Source: Candidatus Rifleibacterium amylolyticum
GTDB lineage: Bacteria; Muiribacteriota; Ozemobacteria; Ozemobacterales; Ozemobacteraceae
Assembly: GCA_009917695.1 (NCBI GenBank)
Contig: JAACJG010000006.1
Coordinates: 186,001 to 250,000 of the forward strand
DNA length: 64,000 nt
Reading direction: 5' to 3'
Below, piece by piece: positions 43,701-50,878 of this stretch. The position numbers were made by a program, and so were the translations under genes. A model generated the notes under the pieces. That model saw only the letters and a program-made list of their open reading frames with translations, had not been told where the DNA came from and searched no databases. Position 1 is the stretch's first letter, and each line of letters opens with the position of its first letter.

Positions 43701-45313
43701 GTCTCTACTGCCATAATCTTGAAGCCGCCTTCACGGCAATGTGGAAGCGCTGTCAGCAGGGACTGGCACCTGATCATATTGTCGTTGCAGACAATGCAGA
43801 CAATTTCCGCAAGGCTGGTAAAAAATCAGGCAGGCACAGAGCAGAAAAGCAGAATGAATCATTCTGGCAGATCAATATAAGCGACGGAGTCAGGGTCTGT
43901 GTCCAGCCAAACATTGCACAGATGACCAGCTACATCCTGCTCGAACAGGAAGATTGGATGGAAGACGAAATCGCTTTTGTCAGACAATTTGTAACACCTG
44001 AGATGAATGTCTTCGATATAGGCGCAAATCATGGCGTTTATGCTCTCAGCATCGCGTCCAAACTCGATTCTGGTCATGTATGGGCATTTGAGCCTACCGT
44101 TGCGCCCGGAAGAATGCTTGCAAAAAGCATAGAACTGAATGGCTTCTCAAAAAAAGTAACCTGGGTACATGCCGGCCTGTCGAACCACAATGGCACAGCC
44201 GATATAGCAACATCACTGAACAGTGAACTCAACTCTCTACACGCCGCTCACACCTGTCGAGAAAAAATAAGCCTGACTACTATTGACGAATATATTAAAA
44301 GTAATTCCATAAATCAGCTGTTAAACTTCGTTAAACTCGATGCCGAGGGCGAAGAGATCAATATTCTACGCGGCGGCCAGGACTTCTTTAGCAGACAGTC
44401 ACCCCTCATAATGTTTGAACTCAAACATGGCAGCAAGGTTAACCATGGTTTGATACAGGCTCTGAATGAGCTTGGATACGACATTTACCGCCTGCTCGTC
44501 GATCTTAACATACTGGTTAAATATGATAACTCGTCTCAGGGCGATATTCTCAACCTGTTTGCCTGCAAATCTGATACGGCAGCAGAAATGAACTTACGTG
44601 GACTGCTTGCCCGAAAACAGGATGTGGCAAAAATAGAACCGCACAAATATTTTTCCAATAATGACTGGCAGGCTATCATCAAATGCTATCCTTATGGCAT
44701 GAAGTGCGCACAGCAATGGTTGTCCGTTCTTTCTGACGTTCCCGATGACTATCTTACCGCCCTTTCAGCAATCATCAAAGCTCATGACAAAACCTTACCA
44801 GCAGCGGCAAGAGTATCGCTGCTTCATACAGCCGAAACTCTGCTTGATAAATTCATTGAAAATCCTGATGGAGCCCATTACTCTCTCTGGCTTCTGAAAA
44901 TTCATCTGTTACATCTTCAGAATCGCCGCCTCGATTCCGTCAATCTCTGCAGACAGGTATCAGCAGCCTATAAAACTGCACCAATGCCAGGCTGGCCATT
45001 CATTCCTCCCAGGCAAAGTCTTTTCTGCGAAGAAATCGTTGATGAAGTTGGTAAATGGGTTATTGGCACGCTTGCAGAGTTCGTCGAATGTCGGCAAAGC
45101 TATTCATCATACTTTGTAGCAGACCCGATTGCCGGTCTTCAAAATATCATCAACAACGAAAATCACAGCATAGCCATTGAAAGAAGGCTGTTTCTTGCTT
45201 CCAGAAAAATCGGCAGATTTTCAATTGCTGATTCAGTCATAACACAGCTGAAGTCGCAAACCGGCCCAAACAAACATATCTGGAACCAGATACTGCAAAA
45301 CAGCAGCGTTTAG
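40712..45313 (+). CDS. FkbM methyltransferase - TPR - GT41 (O-GlcNAc transferase-like) - FkbM methyltransferase fusion
   Basis: A 1533-residue multidomain enzyme. Residues 20-230: FkbM-type SAM methyltransferase (motif ILDIGA at 23-28; FPVDYIKIDVQGAELQAL). Residues 305-595: at least six TPRs (for example SLGGIEHSRKNLAGAIACFE). Residues 650-1030: SPINDLY/O-GlcNAc-transferase catalytic region (AYVSPDFREHPVGHL, DILIDLAGFTADSRPDIFAW, LGYSSTMG, DTFPCNAHSTASDVLRAGLP). Residues 1095-1286: second FkbM domain (VFDIGANHGVYAL, FVKLDAEGEEINIL). Residues 1290-1533: helical, unknown. Such proteins place a sugar on Ser/Thr of proteins and methylate glycan hydroxyls. There is no signal peptide, so it acts in the cytoplasm. 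It converges with a Ser/Thr-rich repeat protein gene that is a possible acceptor. Confidence 0.9.
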   Translation: MFSLLDMLDNFVADSQKPAKIGILDIGAMLIDGSPAEYRVLLERGYAKVTGFEPVLEECQRLNSLNQSADTHFLPYFIGDGTRQKFYHTTSPMTGSLYEPNTQLLNMFQNLGELVGIVSEEMVDTRRLDDIEELNFPVDYIKIDVQGAELQALNGARNRVLKDVLVIQTEAEWLPLYKNQPLFSELEMFLRSQGFVVHRTMGFGTRAFKPIIMNGNINLGLQHLWSDVIFVRDFTRLDRLKPYQLLKMAIILHEVYHSFDLALILLQEYDRHEKSGLAQAYLGRITSIPSENEAAAKTTPTDIPKNFVAFYTSGVEAYQRENFTAALKYFEQAKSVKSDFPPLWHNLGLTQARLGKFQDAMASLDKALILDPSYHDASDLKKLIATFKKTQQPLKPSNPANGSDKSHKLLKAIELQQENRIAEAEKAFLEILAENPNSVPALFSLGGIEHSRKNLAGAIACFERAIAIKPDFPPLWFNLGTTLQAQKQLDRALTSYDRALELDPSYIEALMNRGTVLVDMKRHKDALLNYEDLLKLDPDNDKALCNRGIILTDFKMNDLAIQTFERLLAISPDYQYAAGLLCFAKLHACDWKNLETLQQHIIDGVRAKKRVCKSMAFTAIAPEPKDHLQCASIFAEHFCPPHQPLWQGEKYHHAKIKIAYVSPDFREHPVGHLIARVFEQHDRNKFETIAVSLGIDDNSQQRQRMIAAFDEFIDVRQMTSYDIAKMLRKKEVDILIDLAGFTADSRPDIFAWRPAPVQINYLGYSSTMGTSYHDYIIADRHIIPEEYRNCYSEKIVYLPDTYLPTDSTLQIAATTPPRQVYGLPDKGFVFCSFNHDYKINPSVFDIWMRLLKQVPQSVLWLMKLNESAQNNLLAEAAERGIEPSRIIFATRVPHIEDHLARYRMADLFLDTFPCNAHSTASDVLRAGLPIVTCRGKAFAGRVASGLLETAGMPELITTTLADYEQLALKLATDKKALDKIRKKLKKNLLNTPLFDTSLYCHNLEAAFTAMWKRCQQGLAPDHIVVADNADNFRKAGKKSGRHRAEKQNESFWQINISDGVRVCVQPNIAQMTSYILLEQEDWMEDEIAFVRQFVTPEMNVFDIGANHGVYALSIASKLDSGHVWAFEPTVAPGRMLAKSIELNGFSKKVTWVHAGLSNHNGTADIATSLNSELNSLHAAHTCREKISLTTIDEYIKSNSINQLLNFVKLDAEGEEINILRGGQDFFSRQSPLIMFELKHGSKVNHGLIQALNELGYDIYRLLVDLNILVKYDNSSQGDILNLFACKSDTAAEMNLRGLLARKQDVAKIEPHKYFSNNDWQAIIKCYPYGMKCAQQWLSVLSDVPDDYLTALSAIIKAHDKTLPAAARVSLLHTAETLLDKFIENPDGAHYSLWLLKIHLLHLQNRRLDSVNLCRQVSAAYKTAPMPGWPFIPPRQSLFCEEIVDEVGKWVIGTLAEFVECRQSYSSYFVADPIAGLQNIINNENHSIAIERRLFLASRKIGRFSIADSVITQLKSQTGPNKHIWNQILQNSSV

Positions 45314-45359
45314 AGGTCTACAGCTGCCTGGCAACCGCTGCCGACCCGTTCATAAAAAA

Positions 45360-45389
45360 CCTCAGACTGGCATAAAAACCAGCCTGAGG
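45360..45389. terminator. Bidirectional hairpin terminator between converging genes
   Basis: CCTCAGACTGG pairs with CCAGCCTGAGG (one A/C mismatch) around an 8-nt loop. TTTT follows within 8 nt on the plus strand, and a run of A precedes it for the other direction. Confidence 0.75.
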
Positions 45390-45418
45390 CAGTTTTAATT
45401 TCTGATAGTCAAGCCAGG

Positions 45419-46054
45419 TCAGGCAAAGTTGAGTGCCTGAATCTGATCTGTCGTCATAACAGCCACCTGATCGGGAGTCAGTGCACTGATTTGAGATGTA
45501 GTCAAAGCTGCTATCTGATCGGTCGACAACCCTGTGATCTGGGTCGTAGTAAGCTTCGATATCTGAACGTTGGTCAACGCCTGAATATCGTCAGATGTGA
45601 AGTTATCAATCTGCGCATTGCTAAGTGACGTTATCTGAGCAGTTGTGAGAGCCTTGATCTGAGTTGCAGACAGAGCATTTATCTGGTCCGATGTCAAAGC
45701 TGGAATCTGAGTAGTAGTGAAAGCCGCGATCTGTGTCGCAGTAAACTGCTGAATATCTACTGCTTCAATTTCAGCAACCTGATCAGTAGACAGAGCTTTG
45801 ATCTGAATTGCCGTCAGCGCTTTGGCCTGAGTCGTGGTCAGATCAGCGATCTGGTCGGTTGACAGGCTGGCGATCTGAGCTGTGGTCATCGCAGCAATCT
45901 GCGCCGAAGTCAGCTGTTCGAAGTCTTCGGTTTCGAACACGTCGAGCTGGGTCGGTGTGAAAGCCTTGATCTGCGCGGCGGTCAGCGCCTTAACCTGGCT
46001 GGTTGTCCAGACCGGCACCTGATCACTGGTCAGATTGGAAATCTGGATGGTCAA
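45419..46054 (-). pseudogene. Octapeptide-repeat protein, C-terminal part, out of frame with its N-terminal part
   Basis: An open frame of 211 residues built of 8-residue repeats (consensus L-[ST]-T-x-Q-[IV]-x-A). It continues the upstream repeat protein, but in another phase. Inserting one G on the plus strand after 46076 joins the frames and keeps the 8-residue register exactly (QMQA-LTTSQIPA-SLTIQISN-LTSDQ). It ends with IQALNFA and no anchor. It could be a separately translated gene only if the ATG at 46054 is used; that ATG has no clear ribosome site and falls mid-repeat, so a broken 3' half is more likely. Confidence 0.75.
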
Positions 46055-47520
46055 TGACGCTGGAATCTGAGAAGTATCAAAGCCTGCATCTGATCTGTCG
46101 TCAAGCTGGCGATCTGTGTCGTGCTCAGCTTGGACAGCTGAGTGTTGGTCAGCGCCTGCATGTCATCAGATGCAAAGTTCGAAAGCTGGTCAGTATCCAT
46201 TGCCGCCAGCTGGGCTGTCGTCAGAGCCCTGATCTGAGTCGTCGACAGAGCGTTGATCTGATCAGATGTCAGTGCCGGTATCTGAGTGCTGGTGAAAGCT
46301 GCGATCTGTGCGGCCGAGAACTGCGCCAGATCAGCAGGTTCGATCTCAGCAACCTGATCGGTAGACAGGGCCTTGATCTGAAGTGCAGTCAGGCCCTTGG
46401 CCTGAGTCGTGGTCAGGTCAGCGATCTGGTCGGTTGACAGGCTGGCGATCTGAGCTGTGGTCATCGCAGCAATCTGCGCCGAAGTCAGCTGTTCGAAGTC
46501 TTCGGTTTCGAACACGTCGAGCTGGGTCGGTGTGAAAGCCTTGATCTGCGCGGCGGTCAGCGCCTTAACCTGACTGGTTGTCAGACCGGCCACCTGATCG
46601 CTGGTCAGATTGGAAATCTGACTGGTAGTAAGCGCCGGGATCTGTGCTGAGGTCAAAGCCTGCATCTGATCTGTCGTCAAGCTGGCGATCTGTGTCGTGC
46701 TCAGCTTGGACAGCTGAGTGTTGGTCAGCGCCTGCATGTCATCAGATGCAAAGTTCGAAAGCTGGTCAGTATCCATCGCCGCCAGCTGGGCTGTCGTCAG
46801 AGCCCTTATCTGAGTCGTCGACAGAGCGTTGATCTGATCAGATGTCAGTGCCGGTATCTGAGTGGACGTAAAAGCTGCAAGCTGTGTAGCCGAAAATTTG
46901 GCAAGATCTCCCGGCTCTATTTTGGAAACCTGATCGGTATCAAGAGCTTTGATCTGAGTGGCAGTGAGTCCTTTAACCTGGTCGGTAGAAAGGTTTTCGA
47001 TCTGAGTATCAGTCAATGCCTTGATCTGATTGGTTGTCAGGGCTGAAATCTGCGCTGAAGTCAAAGCTGCAAATTGACTGGTATCAAGACTTATAATCTG
47101 GTCATTGGTGAGCTGGGCAATCTGCTGATTAGTCATCGCCTGAAACTGTTCCGGCGAAAAAACAGCGGTCAGCGTGGCTGAAAGGTAGGTTAAATCCTGC
47201 GCATCTATCGATTTGATCTGAGTAGTTGATATTGCAGCAAAGTCATCGGTACCGAATGTGGCAAGCTGTTCACTTGTCAGGGCTTTCATCTGTAATGGTG
47301 TGAGAGCCTGAACCTGTGTATTCAGCAGGCCCTGATTGTTGTAAAGCTGCAAAGCCTGAATTTGGCCACTGCTGAGTATGACAAGATCACGTGTCTCTAT
47401 GGCGTCAATCTGGTCGGAATTCAAAGCCGCAATCTGTGTCGGCGTCATCGCTTTAAAATCTGCAGTACCAAGATCCTTGATCTGCTGAGTGGTCAGGGCT
47501 GCAATCTGGGTTGTAGACAT
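45425..47520 (-). repeat. 24-bp tandem repeats with a 576-bp higher-order repeat
   Basis: About 87 coding repeats of 24 bp. Above this a unit of 24 octads (192 residues, 576 bp) recurs: segments near 45866-46040 and 46441-46620 are almost identical at a distance of 575 bp (576 minus the lost base), and a third, less similar unit lies toward the N-terminus. The near-identity points to recent duplication or gene conversion. Confidence 0.85.
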
Positions 47521-47538
47521 TCCGATGACTATCGACAT
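46051..47538 (-). CDS. Ser/Thr-rich octapeptide-repeat protein (N-terminal 495 residues, frameshifted end)
   Basis: After six residues (MSIVIG) the whole protein is a run of 8-residue repeats with consensus L-[ST]-T-x-Q-[IV]-x-A, such as LTTDQIAA, LSTTQIRA and ALTSDQIN. Occasional Asp-rich octads (IEPADLAQ, VFETEDFE, NFASDDMQ) recur in fixed order. There is no signal peptide, Cys or membrane helix. The last eight residues (ILLRFQRH) are out-of-frame sequence. GAGGAG lies before the ATG. Repeats of this kind may form a solenoid and offer regularly spaced Ser/Thr; they could be glycosylated by the GT41-type enzyme encoded opposite. Function unknown. The intact protein would have about 706 residues. 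Confidence 0.82.
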   Translation of the reverse strand: MSIVIGMSTTQIAALTTQQIKDLGTADFKAMTPTQIAALNSDQIDAIETRDLVILSSGQIQALQLYNNQGLLNTQVQALTPLQMKALTSEQLATFGTDDFAAISTTQIKSIDAQDLTYLSATLTAVFSPEQFQAMTNQQIAQLTNDQIISLDTSQFAALTSAQISALTTNQIKALTDTQIENLSTDQVKGLTATQIKALDTDQVSKIEPGDLAKFSATQLAAFTSTQIPALTSDQINALSTTQIRALTTAQLAAMDTDQLSNFASDDMQALTNTQLSKLSTTQIASLTTDQMQALTSAQIPALTTSQISNLTSDQVAGLTTSQVKALTAAQIKAFTPTQLDVFETEDFEQLTSAQIAAMTTAQIASLSTDQIADLTTTQAKGLTALQIKALSTDQVAEIEPADLAQFSAAQIAAFTSTQIPALTSDQINALSTTQIRALTTAQLAAMDTDQLSNFASDDMQALTNTQLSKLSTTQIASLTTDQMQALILLRFQRH

Positions 47539-47610
47539 AGGTGCTCCTCAAAAATTCATATTTAACAAGATTCTCTCTCTGGCAGAAGGCACATCAAGAT
47601 AAAAAATCCT

Positions 47611-47638
47611 ATCATATCTGTCGGCTTCAGTACAGCAA
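47611..47638 (-). promoter_or_regulatory. Candidate promoter for the octapeptide-repeat gene
   Basis: On the minus strand TTGCTG (47638-47633), 16 nt, then TATGAT (47616-47611), five of six to the -10 consensus. It would leave an untranslated leader of about 65 nt before the ATG at 47538. Confidence 0.4.
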
Positions 47639-47766
47639 ATTTATATAGAGAAGAGACATTAGCAAGGGAAAATTTCCTTAAGCGCACTCGCCCTTATAAA
47701 GGTGCTCTGAGCGAGGCATCTCAGCAAGACAATGCTCAATGTTCACTAATTATTGTTATGCACAGA

Positions 47767-47794
47767 TTGTTGTTATATAGTGACTGTATATAAA
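47767..47794 (+). promoter_or_regulatory. Candidate promoter for the polyferredoxin-TPR gene
   Basis: TTGTTG (47767-47772), 16 nt, TATAAA (47789-47794). The stretch is very AT-rich. Transcription would begin near 47801, 36 nt before the ATG at 47837. The remaining gap (47539-47836) shows nothing else except the divergent promoter. Confidence 0.45.
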
Positions 47795-47836
47795 AATTTT
47801 GCGATTTCAAAAACACAGTCTTACAGTGAGGAAACA

Positions 47837-49816
47837 ATGTTCTGGGCGAAATACCGCAACTGGCTGCTAATGCTGGTCTATGTTCTTTTTTTTCTGCACA
47901 CTGCGCTTTGGCACCACTGGGGCTATGAAGGGGTCGGACATCTAGGTTTCGGTGAGTTTTTCGGGACCCTGCGCAATGGCGTTGTAACTGCCGGCACCAT
48001 TTTTACAATCATTGTATTTGTGCATGCCATGCTTTTTGGCGGCCTTTTCTGCGGCTGGCTATGTCACTGGGGAATCACCCAGGATCTTGCTGCCGGCATA
48101 ATGCGCCGTTTGGGCATAAAGCCATTAATGGCACAGCTCAACTCAAAAATTATTCCCTGGATATGGTTTCTGATAATCATTGCCCAGGTAGTGCTCTACT
48201 GGATCTACTCAGGCTTTCCCACAGAACTGTCGTTCAACCCTTCGGCAACGCCGGTCTGGTCTGGCGTTCCTCGTTCGATCATGTTGATTTGTATGACCAC
48301 GCTGGCCAGCGGCTTCATTCTGGTTTTTCTTTTTGGAGAAAGAGCCTTCTGTAGATGCATTTGCACGTTTCGACTCTGGTTCAGCTGGTTTGAGAAATTG
48401 GCTCCACACAAAGTCAGACAAACGAAAGCATGTGCCAGCTGCAGCAATGAATGCACAGATGCATGCCCGATGGGCCTGATGGTCGCTGAAGAAGTCAAAC
48501 AGCTTGGCCATGTAAAAAACCAGGAATGCATCAAGTGCCATATCTGCATCGGCGCCTGCCCGCATGGTGTTTTGCAGACTTCGCTGCGCAAAAATGAATT
48601 TCACAAAGACGGCCCGCAAATAGTTCCGCCGGCAGCTTTAAGCAATTCTATTTCATGGCTTCAGGCTGGATTTGCCGTTGTTATTCTTGTTCTGTTCGGA
48701 TTTGATCTCGGCGGCAATATTTCATTGTCGCTGGGTTTTATTACCGGGTTTCTGCTCATTCAAACCTGGCAGAGCCGGCGTATCAGCACTCTTGAAGCAG
48801 CCGTTATCGTCACACTGATAGTCGGCATGTATTTTCGGCATGATATGAATGATGCCAGCTCTCTGCTTAAAGGCCTGCTCGCCATCTCAGTATTTCTACT
48901 GACTGCTCGAAACCTTGACTACAACAAAGGCTTTGAATTTATCAGCAGCAAAGCCAAAGAAACCAGAGTTCCGGCGGGGATGCTTGCTGTCGTCATCATT
49001 CTGGCGATGGCTCTGGGAGCGAAGGAAACCCATAACAGCATACTGTTTCACCGTGCCAATGCTGCCAAAAGCAGCAATGACCTCAAAACCTTCGTAGCGA
49101 TAATGGAAGGCTGCGCCGGAGCTCATCTAAACCCGGCCAACGCTTATTTCGACCTCGGCAACGCACAGCTGGCAATCAACATGCCCGATAAAGCCGTTAA
49201 CAGCTTTATCAAAAGTCTCGAACTTGATTTTAACAAAAAAGCCGCCGACACTATGCTCGAAAGATTATTCACCGGTAAACTTTTTAACCAGTCTCTGATG
49301 CTAGCTGAATGGCTGGTTACCAGATCTCCGGAAACACCACGCTTCAGAATCGCTCTGGGAAATATTCTGATTCAGCTCAACCGGCTTGAAGAAGCTCAGA
49401 AAGTTTACGCTGAAACTACAGAACGTTTTCCAGAAAATCACGATGCACTTATAGCGCAGGGTGAAATTAAAGTCGCAATGGGCGACAGTGAAGAGGGTCT
49501 GAAATTCATGCTCACAGCATACGAGATAGCACCGGCCAGCGCTTCAATTCATCTCGCCGACTTTTACCGGCGCCTGGGTCGCCAGAATGAAGCAGAGCAA
49601 TATTTTGTTCAGGCAGTTACGGCCAACCCTGAAAACAGTGATTTGATGATCGATCAGGGCATGAATCTGTTCGAGCAGAAAAAATACCGCGAAGCCATAG
49701 AGATATGGCAAACCGCACTGGAAAAAGCACCGAACCTGGTCGTTGCCCGCGATTATATAACGATGGCCGAGCTTGAGATAAAAAAGCGACGCGATGCTAT
49801 TCTGGGTCGTCAGTAA
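47837..49816 (+). CDS. NapH/NosR-like membrane polyferredoxin fused to TPR domain
   Basis: A 659-residue protein read from the ATG at 47837 (AGGA five nt upstream). About five membrane helices are interspersed with Cys motifs FCGWLCHWG and FCRCICTFR, and a loop carries two 4Fe-4S sites (CASCSNECTDACP and CIKCHICIGACP), the plan of NapH/NosR/CcoG electron-transfer proteins. Three more hydrophobic helices follow (about residues 280-400), then TPRs from about 430 to 640. A TPR tail is unusual for this group and suggests that the protein also docks a partner. No nitrate, nitrous-oxide or cbb3-oxidase gene is nearby, so the electron path is unknown. Confidence 0.85.
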   Translation: MFWAKYRNWLLMLVYVLFFLHTALWHHWGYEGVGHLGFGEFFGTLRNGVVTAGTIFTIIVFVHAMLFGGLFCGWLCHWGITQDLAAGIMRRLGIKPLMAQLNSKIIPWIWFLIIIAQVVLYWIYSGFPTELSFNPSATPVWSGVPRSIMLICMTTLASGFILVFLFGERAFCRCICTFRLWFSWFEKLAPHKVRQTKACASCSNECTDACPMGLMVAEEVKQLGHVKNQECIKCHICIGACPHGVLQTSLRKNEFHKDGPQIVPPAALSNSISWLQAGFAVVILVLFGFDLGGNISLSLGFITGFLLIQTWQSRRISTLEAAVIVTLIVGMYFRHDMNDASSLLKGLLAISVFLLTARNLDYNKGFEFISSKAKETRVPAGMLAVVIILAMALGAKETHNSILFHRANAAKSSNDLKTFVAIMEGCAGAHLNPANAYFDLGNAQLAINMPDKAVNSFIKSLELDFNKKAADTMLERLFTGKLFNQSLMLAEWLVTRSPETPRFRIALGNILIQLNRLEEAQKVYAETTERFPENHDALIAQGEIKVAMGDSEEGLKFMLTAYEIAPASASIHLADFYRRLGRQNEAEQYFVQAVTANPENSDLMIDQGMNLFEQKKYREAIEIWQTALEKAPNLVVARDYITMAELEIKKRRDAILGRQ

Positions 49817-49818
49817 CT

Positions 49819-50850
49819 TCAGACCAGAGCTCTGCCCAGAGCTGCAGTGACCTTGCGGCCACGTTCTATAACCCGGCCAAAAGCTTCAGGGCTGATAGAT
49901 TGCGCTCCATCAGAGAACGCCGCCTCAGGCTGCTGGTGAACCTCAAGCATCAGACCATCAGCACCAGCCGCCAGAGCAGCCAGAGCCAGCGGTTCTACCA
50001 GACTGCTGCGACCACTTGCATGGCTTGGGTCAACTATTACCGGCAGATGCGAAAGTTCCTTCAGAGCAGGTACCGCACCGATATCGAGACTGAATCTGGT
50101 AAAGTGCTCAAAAGTTCTGATGCCGCGTTCACACAAAATTACGTCGGTATTGCCATGTGCAAGAAGATACTCGGCTGCGCATAGAAGTTCTTCGATGCTT
50201 GATCCCATGCCGCGTTTCAGCAATATCGGGCGCGGAATCTGCCCAAGATGTCGCAACAGCTGAAAGTTGCTCATATTGCGGGTGCCAACCTGGATAATAT
50301 CAGCATGATCAGCCACTATTTCGGCTTCCAGCTGATCGCGCACCTCAGTAAGAATTAACAGACCTGTTTCTGCTCTAATCTTGTCGAGAATGCCTATTCC
50401 AGCGCGGCCAAGGCCCTGAAAAGAGTATGGAGATGAGCGTGGTTTGAAAATCATGCCGCGAAACACGCGACAACCGGTCTCTCTGATCTTTCTGGCAATA
50501 CTGATTGCGCTCTCTTCGGTTTCGACAGCGCAGGGGCCACCGATCATCACCGCTTCATCGCCACCGAAAACCACTTCATTAACACCCGGCTGACCGGCCC
50601 GCACCAGTGAGTTTTTTCGATGACAACGCCGCGAAGCCAGATAATACGAATACCGGCCCGGAATAATCTCAACAACCCCATTAGCGCCACTCAGCTCACG
50701 GGCACAGTCTTCCTCACCAGGCCCGTCTATCGAAAGCACAAGTTGGCCATACTGGCTGACCAGCCTGGTATAGAAACCTTTTTTCTGTAGCTTAAGGCAT
50801 AGCTCCTGCTGCAGCTTTTCTTCCATTCCAGGATCCAATACCAGAATCAT
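49819..50850 (-). CDS. aroF: 3-deoxy-7-phosphoheptulonate (DAHP) synthase, type I-beta
   Basis: A 343-residue enzyme that joins phosphoenolpyruvate and erythrose 4-phosphate, the first step of aromatic amino-acid synthesis. Residues 1-75 are a ferredoxin-like regulatory domain of the type that binds Tyr or Phe. The barrel shows IGGPCAVET, FKPRSSPYSFQGLG, LLKRGMGS, CERGIRTFE and VDPSHASGRSSL. The Cys in GGPCAVE and the His in DPSHA are metal ligands. It follows hutI by 28 nt and may share its transcript. Confidence 0.93.
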   Translation of the reverse strand: MILVLDPGMEEKLQQELCLKLQKKGFYTRLVSQYGQLVLSIDGPGEEDCARELSGANGVVEIIPGRYSYYLASRRCHRKNSLVRAGQPGVNEVVFGGDEAVMIGGPCAVETEESAISIARKIRETGCRVFRGMIFKPRSSPYSFQGLGRAGIGILDKIRAETGLLILTEVRDQLEAEIVADHADIIQVGTRNMSNFQLLRHLGQIPRPILLKRGMGSSIEELLCAAEYLLAHGNTDVILCERGIRTFEHFTRFSLDIGAVPALKELSHLPVIVDPSHASGRSSLVEPLALAALAAGADGLMLEVHQQPEAAFSDGAQSISPEAFGRVIERGRKVTAALGRALV

Positions 50851-50878
50851 GCTTTGACTCCCTTGCTTTTACTGTGAT

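Noticed and set aside
45419-47538. CRISPR array
   Set aside because: The repeats are 24-bp coding units without spacers and keep an open frame over long distances.
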